Assembly: GCA_019750135.1 (NCBI GenBank)
Contig: JAIEOV010000018.1
Span: 247,145 to 311,144, forward strand
Direction of reading: 5' to 3'
From: Reyranella sp.
GTDB lineage: Bacteria > Pseudomonadota > Alphaproteobacteria > Reyranellales > Reyranellaceae
Length of the DNA stretch: 64,000 bases
The position numbers and the translations under genes are program-made. Of this stretch, positions 23,513 to 32,514 are shown in pieces; the first letter of the stretch is position 1, and each line of letters starts with the position of its first letter. The notes below the pieces were generated by a model. That model worked only from the letters and a program-made list of their open reading frames with translations. It was not told where the DNA came from and did not search any database.

Positions 23513-26500
23513 ATGACCACCGCTGTTACCTTCTCGCTGGCAACCGTCCTCCAAGGCAAGGCCGCCACGGCCGGCGTGAACATATACGCCTATGCCTTCG
23601 ACTCCGGCGGAACCTTGGACTCCAGCGTGGCGATCGTCGACAACGGCTCGATCGCGTCATCGCCTCAGTTGAGCTTGGACAGCTCTTTCGGCGGCGGGAG
23701 CGTCGTCATCGTCACGCAACAGGCCGGCGGAACGGCCCTGCCCACGTCGCCCTCGTTCAACGATCTTGCCAACATCGCAAACGCCCAGGCCGGCAACTAT
23801 CGCTACGATGTCGTCGAGCTGGCGCTGTCGGGCAGCAGCACCGACGAGGGCGACCTCACGAACATCGTCCAGTTCGGTGCGCCGCTGTCGCTGACTGTGC
23901 AGTACACGGGCGCCCCCGACCAGACGCGGGGCTTCGGCGTGACGGGGCAGGCCCTGGTCGATGCCATGAACGCCGTCGCCCCCATCGCCTCGGCCAACCA
24001 GCTCTACACGGAATGGACAGGCACCACGCCGTTCAGCGACCAGCGCGAAACGCTGACGGTGGCGACCAATCTTGCTTCCGGCATGACGGCCATTGGAAGT
24101 CCCGACGACTGGAACTCCTACGTCAGCAGTTTCGCCAACTTCCAGGACGATACCCGCATCGCCTATTTCTATGCCGGCGCCACCAACAGCTCGGGTCAGT
24201 TCACCGTCAATCCGAGCTTCTTCTACTACGAGGTCCAGCACGCGAACGGCTACATAACGCTGACGCCGGTCAACAACGAAGCCTTCAGCACCTACCTCAC
24301 CCAGCAGGGCATTCCGTGGCAGGCGTCGAGCAACATCATCCAGATGCCGGATACCGCCGAGCAACAGATCAGTGGGTACGGTACCGGCAATGCCCTGACA
24401 CAGAACGTCTACACCCAGACGGGCAGCAACCTGTTCGTCTTTCCGGACCAGACGACGGCAAACAATTTCCCGTCGATGACGCCGTCCCAGCAGGCGCAGT
24501 ACGAACAGCCGGGTTTCAACCCGAATAACCAGTACGGCTTCCTGTCGCAGATCCTGGTCACGGGCTTCGAAGCCGGTTTCTTCGGCGCGAGCGCGCTGCC
24601 GATCCCCGACGCCATGGGCTTGTCTTCGGGCGCGCCTCGGCTCGACCTGGACCAGATGTGGAACTGGTCCGGCCTCTATGCCTACGGCGCGGTCGGTCCG
24701 GTCGGCGGATCGCTGGCGGCGTTCGACTATCAGAGCCAGGTCACCGGCGGCCAGCAGTTCGACGTCCATACCGTACCGATCTTCCAGAACACCAACGCGT
24801 ACGGCTGGTCGTATTCCGACTTCCTCTCCAGCTTCGGCGGCGCCGTGAATCCCCAGGTCTCGCTGTGGGATGCCAACGCCAATGGCGGGGCCGGCGCCCA
24901 GGTCAGCCAGATCAACATCCAGCTTTTCGATCTCGCCGATACGCCGTCGAGCGCCTACCAGACGCCGACCCTGGACAGTTTTTTCCTTCAGCCGACCAGC
25001 AGCCCCTCCCTGGTCCAGGCCCAATCGACCGGGAACAACGGCTACATCCTCAACATCGATGCCTCATTCGGCGTCCCGACGTCGAAGGGCGGTCCGGTCT
25101 ACACCAAGCTCGCGCCGGCCGACGGAACGGCGATGCAGCTCAATATCTTTGCTCCCAACGATCCGACGGCGACGAACAATTTCATCACCATCACCCTTCC
25201 GTCGAGCTATTCGGACTACTACACCATCTATGCGCCTTCGGAGGCGGGCAATCCCACCCCGGGCCAGTGGACGGCGGCGGCCGGCAATCCGAGCGGCCTG
25301 CAGGGGAACCTGATCTTCTACAACCTGCCGGCGGCGGACGATGGGACGAGTTGGTACCAGTTCGTGCTGGGGTCGGGAACGTCGCAGAAGACCTACAATA
25401 TCTACACGACGCAAACCTACGACGGGTCGACCCAGACCTTCGCCTTCACCGACTCTGCCGCCGATGGCGGGGCGATCGCGGTCCTGCAGGCGAGCGGCGC
25501 CGCCGGAGCGGGCGTGCTGGACGAGATCAAGGTATCGCTGACGTCGGGCAGCACCGTCACCTACGATCCGATGCTCTGGCTCTCGCCGACATCGTCGGCC
25601 GCACCGTTGCCCGCGCCGCCGCAGACTCTCAGCGCTCCCCTGGTCGGCTTCGATGACGGCGGGAATTTCATCGCCTTCAGTGCGCTCGGCCACGTCACGC
25701 ACGGCGATTTCGCGTTCAGTTACGACGCCGCCGGCGACAATGCGACCGACGGCTTCAATTATGCCAAGATCCTGCTCAGCAATGTCGGCCATCCGTCGTG
25801 GATCATGGCGCCTCTGGTGGCGCAGTCGGACATCAACGGCCATTGGTCGACCGAGATGGGCGCGCAGTTCGGCGACGGCACCTACAGCGCCTTCATGCAG
25901 CAGTACAAGCCGTACAACTTTTCCCTCGACAAGGCGGTCGGCGAAGCGACGGTGCCGGTCACCTTCACCGTCGCGCTCGACAAGCTGCCGCTGTCGGCGA
26001 CGCCCGACGGCCATGCCCTGCAGTTCACGCAGGGTTCCTCCAGCACCACGGGCAACTGGATCGAGCTCTCGGCCGTCACCTCGACCCTGCTGAACGGCAC
26101 GCTGATCGCCTACGCCACCGACAGCAGCGGCCACATGCTGATGCGCGACGGCTCGGGCTTCACCAACTCGCTCGAGGACGCGGCGCTCGGCCGCATCGGC
26201 TCGGTCGCCAGTGACGGCGGCCAGCTGTTCTTCAGCGGCAAGCAGCAGCTCTACCTGCCGGCGGGCGAGCAGCTCCACTTCGCCGTCGTCGCCGCCGACG
26301 GCCGGGTCGACGTCAATCCGACGGTCAACGTGACCGGCAGCGGCGGCAAGTTCAGCGTAGCGATCAGCGACGGCTTCGGTACCATCAACCTGTCGGCATC
26401 GGCCAACAACACGCTCGACTCCTCTTCCATGCTGGCCGCCAGCCAGCGCGACACCGACCACTCGTGGGTGTACTTGGCCAAGGGCAGCCAGCTGAAGGTC

Positions 26501-26914
26501 GACCTCGCCTGGAGCGGCGACTACGTCAACACGCTGCACTTCGTGCGCCTCGACGTCGATCCCTCCGATCCCAGCCACCTGAGCGTGAACGGCGTCGACT
26601 ATGGCAACACCGACGCCTTCCGCACGGCCGTGAAGAACGGCTGGGAGTTCGGGGCGACCCAGGGACATTCCACGGGCACGGCCTCGACGACCTGGACGGT
26701 GCAGGGCAAGGACGGCTACTACATGCCCGTGCTGGTCAGTGGCAAGGGCGACATCTGGATGGGCGAGAACACGCCGAATCTCACGGCGAATGCCGACGGC
26801 CACCAGCACATCCGGAACTTCGGCGCCAACACCTTCGGCTTCGAGGACGCGCACGCCAACGTCGGCGCCGACTTCGACTACAACGACATGGTGATGAGGC
26901 TTTCGATCCTCTGA
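23513..26914 (+). CDS. Large extracellular-type protein with C-terminal DUF4114 domain
   Basis: 1133 residues, rich in Ser, Thr, Asn, Gly and aromatic residues, with almost no Cys and few Lys. There is no N-terminal signal peptide (MTTAVTFSLATVLQG). The extreme C-terminus NTFGFEDAHA...DFDYNDMVMRL matches DUF4114, a beta domain with acidic calcium-type ligands found in bacterial surface proteins. The N-terminal half includes FGAPLSLTVQYTG and NAYGWSYSDF...NPQVSLWD, weakly like GH64-type beta-1,3-glucanases. Type I secretion is likely but no exporter is nearby. Flanked by repeats and an AT-rich strip, it may be a transferred gene. No strong ribosome site precedes ATG 23513. Confidence 0.6.
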   Translation: MTTAVTFSLATVLQGKAATAGVNIYAYAFDSGGTLDSSVAIVDNGSIASSPQLSLDSSFGGGSVVIVTQQAGGTALPTSPSFNDLANIANAQAGNYRYDVVELALSGSSTDEGDLTNIVQFGAPLSLTVQYTGAPDQTRGFGVTGQALVDAMNAVAPIASANQLYTEWTGTTPFSDQRETLTVATNLASGMTAIGSPDDWNSYVSSFANFQDDTRIAYFYAGATNSSGQFTVNPSFFYYEVQHANGYITLTPVNNEAFSTYLTQQGIPWQASSNIIQMPDTAEQQISGYGTGNALTQNVYTQTGSNLFVFPDQTTANNFPSMTPSQQAQYEQPGFNPNNQYGFLSQILVTGFEAGFFGASALPIPDAMGLSSGAPRLDLDQMWNWSGLYAYGAVGPVGGSLAAFDYQSQVTGGQQFDVHTVPIFQNTNAYGWSYSDFLSSFGGAVNPQVSLWDANANGGAGAQVSQINIQLFDLADTPSSAYQTPTLDSFFLQPTSSPSLVQAQSTGNNGYILNIDASFGVPTSKGGPVYTKLAPADGTAMQLNIFAPNDPTATNNFITITLPSSYSDYYTIYAPSEAGNPTPGQWTAAAGNPSGLQGNLIFYNLPAADDGTSWYQFVLGSGTSQKTYNIYTTQTYDGSTQTFAFTDSAADGGAIAVLQASGAAGAGVLDEIKVSLTSGSTVTYDPMLWLSPTSSAAPLPAPPQTLSAPLVGFDDGGNFIAFSALGHVTHGDFAFSYDAAGDNATDGFNYAKILLSNVGHPSWIMAPLVAQSDINGHWSTEMGAQFGDGTYSAFMQQYKPYNFSLDKAVGEATVPVTFTVALDKLPLSATPDGHALQFTQGSSSTTGNWIELSAVTSTLLNGTLIAYATDSSGHMLMRDGSGFTNSLEDAALGRIGSVASDGGQLFFSGKQQLYLPAGEQLHFAVVAADGRVDVNPTVNVTGSGGKFSVAISDGFGTINLSASANNTLDSSSMLAASQRDTDHSWVYLAKGSQLKVDLAWSGDYVNTLHFVRLDVDPSDPSHLSVNGVDYGNTDAFRTAVKNGWEFGATQGHSTGTASTTWTVQGKDGYYMPVLVSGKGDIWMGENTPNLTANADGHQHIRNFGANTFGFEDAHANVGADFDYNDMVMRLSIL

Positions 26915-26957
26915 GCGGGGCAGGGCCGCGAGCGCGGTGACTGCACTGCATGCACTT

Positions 26958-26983
26958 TTTTGGCGGTGTATGGTCCGCCAAAA
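26958..26983. terminator. Stem-loop after the DUF4114 gene
   Basis: TTTTGGCGG (26958-26966) and CCGCCAAAA (26975-26983) form a perfect 9-bp stem with an 8-base loop, 43 bp after the stop at 26914. Flanking T and A runs would let it end transcription in either direction. It begins the AT-rich strip that continues to 27036. Confidence 0.5.
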
Positions 26984-27036
26984 TAATTACAGTTATTTTC
27001 CTTGCAAGAATAGATAACTGAGATTATTATTCTGAC

Positions 27037-27549
27037 ATGACTTCAGGACGACTCACTCTCTACAGGCCCGAATACGACGATCAGGCCCATAACCACTGCC
27101 TGCTGGGCGCCACCAATACCGGGCTGGCGGAACTGCTGGGCGTGGGAGAACGAACCATCGATCGTTGGATCGCCGACATACCGAGCTTTGCCAAGGCGGT
27201 GCGCGAGGGTCGGGCGGTCGCCGACGGGCGGATTGCGCGGTCGCTCTATGAGCGCGCGGTAGGCTATCGCCAGTCAGTCGAACGCGTCGTGGTCCTGCGC
27301 GGCGAGGCGAAGAAGATCGACGTGACGGTGCAGCATCCGCCCGATACGCAGGCCTGCATCTTCTGGCTGCGCAATCGATGCCGGGAGAACTGGAATGCCA
27401 GGCCGACGCCGGCAGGGGGTGACGGGCCAACGGAGGACATCGCCGCCGAGTTGGACGCTGCCTGGGCGCGGGTGGAAGAGGAGGAGCGATTGGCTTCCCT
27501 ATCTGCCAATCAGGCTCCTCTCCCGCCGCGAGGGGGAGAGGGTGGGTGA
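27037..27549 (+). CDS. Terminase-small-subunit-like DNA-binding protein, orphan
   Basis: 170 residues. YRPEYDDQAHNHCLLGATN followed by LAELLGVGERTIDRWIAD is the helix-turn-helix found in terminase small subunits and related orphans. The middle RSLYERAVGYRQSVE and QACIFWLRNRCRENW (the latter typical of such proteins) complete the domain. No large terminase, portal or capsid genes lie nearby, so it is a lone copy or a phage remnant. The region before it (26941-27036) is unusually AT-rich. The last residues (APLPPRGGEGG) and the stop come from a palindromic repeat. Confidence 0.65.
   Translation: MTSGRLTLYRPEYDDQAHNHCLLGATNTGLAELLGVGERTIDRWIADIPSFAKAVREGRAVADGRIARSLYERAVGYRQSVERVVVLRGEAKKIDVTVQHPPDTQACIFWLRNRCRENWNARPTPAGGDGPTEDIAAELDAAWARVEEEERLASLSANQAPLPPRGGEGG
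27515..27549. repeat. CTCTCCC/GGGAGAG palindrome at a gene end, family D
   Basis: CTCCTCTCCC-gccgcga-GGGGGAGAGG forms one hairpin; it codes for the tail of the terminase-like protein and brings the TGA. The same core appears at 61252-61356. Confidence 0.7.
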
Positions 27550-27556
27550 GAAAAGC

Positions 27557-29656
27557 CTACCGCCCCTCGCGCCACCAGGCGCTGCCAATCGCCAGCAGGA
27601 AGGCCATGGCCACCAGGATGCCCGGCAGCAGCGGCAGCTGGTTGATGCCGGCGACCGTGTAGCCTTCGTTGCGGCGCAGCCCGATCCAGTCGGAGCCGCC
27701 GGCGGCGCGGCCGGGGCGGACCGAGCGGATGTCGGGATCGTTGGTGTCGGCCAGCCACATGATCGAGCCGCCCGAGGTCTCGGTGAGCGGCTTCAGCTTG
27801 GCGTCGGTGGCGCGCACGTCGGAGAATTCCAGCGGGTCGGGATTGCCGACCGCGGCCACGGTCCTGAGGGTGCCGTCGTCGAAGCGGTAGAGGCCGGGCT
27901 TGTCGACGTCGATCACGCCCAAGCCCAATCCGGGGCTGGTCTGGCGCAGCTCGATCACCTTGGTGCTGCCGTCCGGCGCGGTCATGGTGACCTGCGGGAA
28001 GGTGGCGGCGAGCGTGCGGCGCGAGACTTCGATGCGGCCGCCGACCGAGGTGGCGCGCAGCGCCTCCTCCTCGAGGTCGGGCTCCTTCATCAGCCAATGG
28101 GCGACGCGGCGCACCAGCTCGGGCTGCGGGCCGCCGCCGTCGATGCCGCGGTTCCACAGCCACAGGTGATCGGACATCAGCTGGGCGACGCGGCCCTCGC
28201 CGACGCGGTCGAGGATGACCAGCGGCTTGTCGTCGGCGCCCGCCATCACGGCATTGCCGTGCTCGGTGCGGCCGGTGACCAGGCGGAACCAGCGGCCCCA
28301 ATCGGGCTCCTTACCGGGATCGCCGGCCTGCGGCAGGTTGGCGGAGACGGGATGGCGCTGGCCGATCTCGGTGACCTTGGGCTTGTACGGCGTCTCCAGC
28401 ACGTCGCCCAGCGGCGCGGCGGGCAGCACGGCGCCGAGCGGCGTGCGGTAGAGCGAGCGCTGGGTGGCGAACACCGGCCCGACCGAGACCAGCAAGGCGC
28501 CGCCGCCCTTCACGTATTCCGCGATGTTGCGGAAGTACTCGCGGGTGATCAGGCTGCTCGATTCGTAGCGGTCGAAGATGATGAGGTCGAATTCCTTCAG
28601 CTTCTGCTCGAAAAGCTCGCGCATCGGGAAGACGATCAGGCTGAGCTCGCGCACCGGGGTGAAGTCGTCCTTCTGCGGCGTGCGCAGGATAGTGAAGTGG
28701 ACGAGATCGACCGCGGGATCGCTCTTCAAGAGGTTCCGCCACGCCCGTTCGCCCTGGTAGGGCTCGCCCGAGACCAGCAGCACGCGCAGGCGGTCGCGCA
28801 CGCCGTTGATGGTGAACAGGCCGCGATTGTTGTCGAGGGTGAGCTCGTTCTGACCGGGCGCCACCTCGAGCTCGACGACGTTGGCGCCGGGATTGCCGAC
28901 GGTGATCGGCAGCTCGACCGACTTGCCGACCGGCACGTCGATTCGCTTCACGATGTCGCCGTTGACCGACAGGGTCACCGGCGCGGTGCCGCCGGCGGGA
29001 TCCTCGACCTTGAACTTGGCGGTGACCTCGCGGCCGACCACGCCGAAGCGCGGCGACTGCTCCATGACGATCAGCCGGTCGCGCTCGTTCTTCTTGCCGG
29101 CGATCAGGGCATGGACCGGCGCGCCGCCGAGCTCGGGCGGCAGGTTCTTGGCGGACTCGATGGCCGGCACGTCGTGCACCTGGCCGTCGGTCAGCAGCAC
29201 GACGCCCGCCAATCGTTCGGGGGGCACCTCTACAAGTGCCGAGCGCATGGTCTCGATCAGGCGCGTGCCGCCCGGACGCTCGCTGCCGAGCTGGATGTGC
29301 GAGGGCGGCAGCACGGCTTCGCGGACTTCGAGGCCTTCCTGCTGGCCGAGCTTGCGCTTCAAGGCTTCGCGGGCGGCCTGGACCTGGGTGCGGCGATCGC
29401 CGATCGCCATGGAATCGGAATCGTCGACCACGACCAGGGCCACGTCGGCGATCGGCTTGCGCTGCTCCTCGATCAGCGAGGGGTTGGCGAGCGCCAGCAG
29501 CACGACGGCGAGCGTGCCCAGCCGCCAGAAGGTGCCGCGCGCGCGGGCCATCAGGCTGAGCACGATCAGCACGACGCCGATGGCGCCCAGGCCGGCCAGG
29601 ATCTCCCAGCTCAGCAATGGGTCGAAAGCGACGGAAACGGCGGAAGTCGGGTTCAT
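27557..29656 (-). CDS. BatA/VWA-like membrane protein of the MoxR operon with glutamine-amidotransferase-like region
   Basis: 699 residues. Two N-terminal helices (about 17-35 and 45-62) precede a von Willebrand A-like domain with VALVVVDDSDSM (metal-site DxSxS) and LAGVVLLTDGQVHD. A beta-rich part is followed by a domain resembling class I glutamine amidotransferases (LIIFDRYESSSLITREYF and VKGGGALLVSVGP) but without an obvious catalytic Cys-His-Glu triad. A last helix (LLPGILVAMAFLLAIG) closes the chain. It is the last gene of the moxR-type operon and overlaps the preceding gene by 4 bp. Such proteins are envelope-stress or MoxR-chaperone partners; the exact role is unknown. Confidence 0.75.
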   Translation of the reverse strand: MNPTSAVSVAFDPLLSWEILAGLGAIGVVLIVLSLMARARGTFWRLGTLAVVLLALANPSLIEEQRKPIADVALVVVDDSDSMAIGDRRTQVQAAREALKRKLGQQEGLEVREAVLPPSHIQLGSERPGGTRLIETMRSALVEVPPERLAGVVLLTDGQVHDVPAIESAKNLPPELGGAPVHALIAGKKNERDRLIVMEQSPRFGVVGREVTAKFKVEDPAGGTAPVTLSVNGDIVKRIDVPVGKSVELPITVGNPGANVVELEVAPGQNELTLDNNRGLFTINGVRDRLRVLLVSGEPYQGERAWRNLLKSDPAVDLVHFTILRTPQKDDFTPVRELSLIVFPMRELFEQKLKEFDLIIFDRYESSSLITREYFRNIAEYVKGGGALLVSVGPVFATQRSLYRTPLGAVLPAAPLGDVLETPYKPKVTEIGQRHPVSANLPQAGDPGKEPDWGRWFRLVTGRTEHGNAVMAGADDKPLVILDRVGEGRVAQLMSDHLWLWNRGIDGGGPQPELVRRVAHWLMKEPDLEEEALRATSVGGRIEVSRRTLAATFPQVTMTAPDGSTKVIELRQTSPGLGLGVIDVDKPGLYRFDDGTLRTVAAVGNPDPLEFSDVRATDAKLKPLTETSGGSIMWLADTNDPDIRSVRPGRAAGGSDWIGLRRNEGYTVAGINQLPLLPGILVAMAFLLAIGSAWWREGR

Positions 29657-32406
29657 CGCCGCAGCCTCTGCATGATGTCCTGCATGTGGACCATGTCGTC
29701 CTTGTAGTTGCCGGTCAGCGCATGCATCACCAGGTTCACGCCGACGCGGTACGACATCTCGCGCTGGGTCTCGCCGCCCGGCGACACCGGCATGATGCCG
29801 CGGCCGCGCTGGTCGGCCGCCCAGGCGCCGATATAGTCGTTGGAGCCGATGATGACGGTGGTGACGCCGTCATTGACGCGTCCGCCGCCCGCCTCGATCC
29901 AGAGCTTGCCGCCCGTCCAGCGGCCCGGCATGTCGGACAGCAGATAGAACGACTTGGTCAGCACATGCTCGGGCGGCATGGCGACCAGCGGCGGGATCTC
30001 CACGCCGTTGAGCAGGCGCTTGAGGTCCGGGTTGCCGCCGGCCGGGCGATCGAAGCTCATCTGCTGGTCGCGCGTATCGATGAACAGGATGCCGCCGGTG
30101 CGCAGGTAGCGGTCGAGCGCGGCCTGGGCGCGCGGCGACAGCGCCGGCTGGGTCGACGTGATCGCCCAGTAGATCAGGGGATAGAGGCGCGGCTCGTCCT
30201 TCTCGAGATCGAGGCCGACGGGATCGGCCGGCTCGACCGAGGTGCGGTTGCGCAGGATCTCGCTGAGACCCTCCAGGCCCTGCTTGGTGAGATCGTCGAC
30301 TTCCTTGTCGCCGGTGACGATGTAGGCGAGGCGAATGTCGAGCGAGCCCTTGAGCGCCTGCTCCTCGCTGAGCGGCGGCGGGCCGGGCCGCTGGTCGGCG
30401 GCTTGGGCGTTGGGCGTCGGCATGTAGACAACAGCGGCGGCCAGCAGGATCGCCGCCGGAGCAGCCCGTCCGCCAAAGCGGACGGCGCGGCCCAGCAGGC
30501 CGCGCATCCACAGCGAGATGAAGATGTCGGCCAGCAGCAGCAGAAGGGCGGCCAGCAGGAACCACTTGGAGAGATCGGTCTCGCCTCCTTCGCTCAGCCG
30601 GTCGGTCGAGACGCTGCCGGGCAGGACCAGCGGCTTGGGCTCGCCGACGCGGCCGCCGATGTTGAAGGCGACCTGGGCGTTCTCGTCGCCGTAAAGGCCG
30701 GGTGGCGTGGTCGGCTTGGGCTTGAACGTCTCGTTGGCGTCGGCCGGCAGGATCTGCGCGCCGGCAGGTGGTGCGCCGAGGCGGCCGAAGCCGTCGAGCG
30801 TGCGCCAGGGCTTCAGCGCCTTGTTGACGCCATCGCCGGCGACGCCGCGCGACAGGGTGACGAGCCGTTGCAGCATGTTCACGAACAGACCCGACAGCGC
30901 CATGTTGCTCCAGCCGGTGTTGGCGGTGGTGTGGATCAGGACCAGGTAGCCCTGGCCGCGCTTCTCTGCCGTCACCAGCGGCGTGCCGTCGGCCAGACGC
31001 GCCCAGGTCTTGTCGGCGAGGTCGGGCGTCGGCTCGGCCAGCACCTGCTGGCTGATGCGCACGTCCTTGGGGATCGGGATGCCGAGGAACGGGCTGTTGG
31101 CCGGGAACTCGGCCAGCGCACTGGGCTGGCCCCAGCTCATGACGCCGCCCAGCGCGCGGTCACCGAGGCGGAGCCGCGTCGGCACCAGCGGATCGTTGCC
31201 CGAGGCGATATTGGGGCCGGCGAAGCGCACGGCGATGCCGCCGCGCTCGATCCACTTCGCGATCTCGTCGCGGTCGGTGGCCGAGGGCACAGCGCCGTCG
31301 GGGATCAGCAGCACGGCGGTGTTGCGGTTCAACACCGTCTCGCGATCGCCGATCGTCAGGCTGACATACGGATCGAGAGCCCGTTCGAGAAAGTAGACCT
31401 CCTGCAGCAGCGGCTGGCCGCTCGCGGTCGGCCGCTCGCCCAGGATGGCGACGGGCCGGCGGCGGTTACGCTCGTCGAGCAGCACGGTCGAGCCCGCGCC
31501 GCCCTGGGTCTCGATGTCGAGACGGGCCATGCGGTTGCGCAGCTCGGGTGGCGTCGGCAGCACGCCTTCGCCCTTGGTGGCTGTGGCGCCGAAGTCGAGA
31601 TCGATGCGGGCGACGATGCGGCCGCCGTCGTCGGAGGCCTGCACGGCGATCTTGCGCGGGCCGTCGGCCGAGGGGCGCAGCGCCTGCACCTTGAGGTCGC
31701 GGCCTTCGGCGACCGGCGGCAGCAGCAGCAGAGGAGTCGCTGCCTGGTCGGGCAGCAGCACCTGCAGGCCGTCGAACTTGCGCAGGCGCTCGGTGAGCTT
31801 GGGCGTGCCTTCGTCCTCGATGCCGTCGCTCAGCCACACGACGTAGGCGCCGGGATCGACCTGCATCTGGTCGATGGCGGTGACGGCGGCGGCGCGGTCG
31901 GTCGGCCAGGGCTTGGGCCGGAAGGCGCGCAGGATGGTCCTGGCTTCGTCGGGCCGCATGGCGCCGCGCTTGGTGGTGGGCGCATCGATCGGCGGCGGCG
32001 CGGTGCCGGTCAGCACGACCGGACGCTGGGCGCGTTCGGCGCGCTGGATCAGGCGCTCGGCGTGGGCGATGCGCGTGGTCCAGCCCGGCGCCGACGACCA
32101 GCCGTCGTCGATCACCAGCATCAGCGGGCCCTTGCCCGGCAGGTCGGCCTGCGGGTTCAGGAGCGGACGGGCGACGGCCAGGATCAGCGCGGTGGCGAGC
32201 AGCAGGCGCAGCAGCAGCAGCCACCACGGCATCTTCATCGGCGTCTGCTCGGTCGGCTCCAGCCCGATCAGCAGCCGGATCGCCGGGAAGCGCACGAGCT
32301 TCGGCAAGGGCGGGATCATCCGCAGCAGCCAGTAGATCACCGGCAGCACCAGCAGCAGGGCCAGCATGCCCGGCGCCGCGAACGCGAAGGCGCCGAGGCT
32401 CAGCAT
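29653..32406 (-). CDS. BatA-N/DUF4159 membrane protein
   Basis: 917 residues from ATG 32406 (an in-frame GTG at 32424 falls inside the repeat and is less likely). The N-terminal GAFAFAAPGMLALLLVLPVIYWLLR with the following PPLPKLVRFPAIRLL is the BatA N-terminal membrane unit. A VWA-like region (LMLVIDDGWSS) and a large periplasmic part follow. Two membrane helices lie around 615-665. The C-terminal DUF4159 domain runs from DIRLAYIVTGDKEVDD through RTGGILFIDTRD to the end. Second-to-last gene of the MoxR operon, coupled by ATGA to the next. Confidence 0.85.
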   Translation of the reverse strand: MLSLGAFAFAAPGMLALLLVLPVIYWLLRMIPPLPKLVRFPAIRLLIGLEPTEQTPMKMPWWLLLLRLLLATALILAVARPLLNPQADLPGKGPLMLVIDDGWSSAPGWTTRIAHAERLIQRAERAQRPVVLTGTAPPPIDAPTTKRGAMRPDEARTILRAFRPKPWPTDRAAAVTAIDQMQVDPGAYVVWLSDGIEDEGTPKLTERLRKFDGLQVLLPDQAATPLLLLPPVAEGRDLKVQALRPSADGPRKIAVQASDDGGRIVARIDLDFGATATKGEGVLPTPPELRNRMARLDIETQGGAGSTVLLDERNRRRPVAILGERPTASGQPLLQEVYFLERALDPYVSLTIGDRETVLNRNTAVLLIPDGAVPSATDRDEIAKWIERGGIAVRFAGPNIASGNDPLVPTRLRLGDRALGGVMSWGQPSALAEFPANSPFLGIPIPKDVRISQQVLAEPTPDLADKTWARLADGTPLVTAEKRGQGYLVLIHTTANTGWSNMALSGLFVNMLQRLVTLSRGVAGDGVNKALKPWRTLDGFGRLGAPPAGAQILPADANETFKPKPTTPPGLYGDENAQVAFNIGGRVGEPKPLVLPGSVSTDRLSEGGETDLSKWFLLAALLLLLADIFISLWMRGLLGRAVRFGGRAAPAAILLAAAVVYMPTPNAQAADQRPGPPPLSEEQALKGSLDIRLAYIVTGDKEVDDLTKQGLEGLSEILRNRTSVEPADPVGLDLEKDEPRLYPLIYWAITSTQPALSPRAQAALDRYLRTGGILFIDTRDQQMSFDRPAGGNPDLKRLLNGVEIPPLVAMPPEHVLTKSFYLLSDMPGRWTGGKLWIEAGGGRVNDGVTTVIIGSNDYIGAWAADQRGRGIMPVSPGGETQREMSYRVGVNLVMHALTGNYKDDMVHMQDIMQRLRR

Positions 32407-32409
32407 GTG

Positions 32410-32486
32410 CTGGGGGCGCGCCACTCCAGTGGCGCGTCTTTGTTGATGCCGGCGATGATCGCGCCACTGGAGTGGCGCGCCCCCAG
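32410..32486. repeat. Perfect 26-bp inverted repeat, family C
   Basis: Arms at 32410-32435 and 32461-32486 are exact complements (core GCGCCACTCCAGTGGCGC). It lies inside an operon, directly before the start of the DUF4159 gene, so it will form a strong hairpin in the mRNA close to that gene's ribosome site. Confidence 0.85.
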
Positions 32487-32514
32487 CGATGAAAGGACAC
32501 TATTCTTCATCACG

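Noticed and set aside
23154..23516. A 120-codon frame in the gap before the DUF4114 gene
   Set aside because: It is built from the palindromic repeat and has no recognisable domain or ribosome site.
27037..27549. Prophage
   Set aside because: Only a terminase-small-subunit-like gene is present; the next genes are a chromosomal MoxR operon, with no portal, capsid, integrase or lysis genes.
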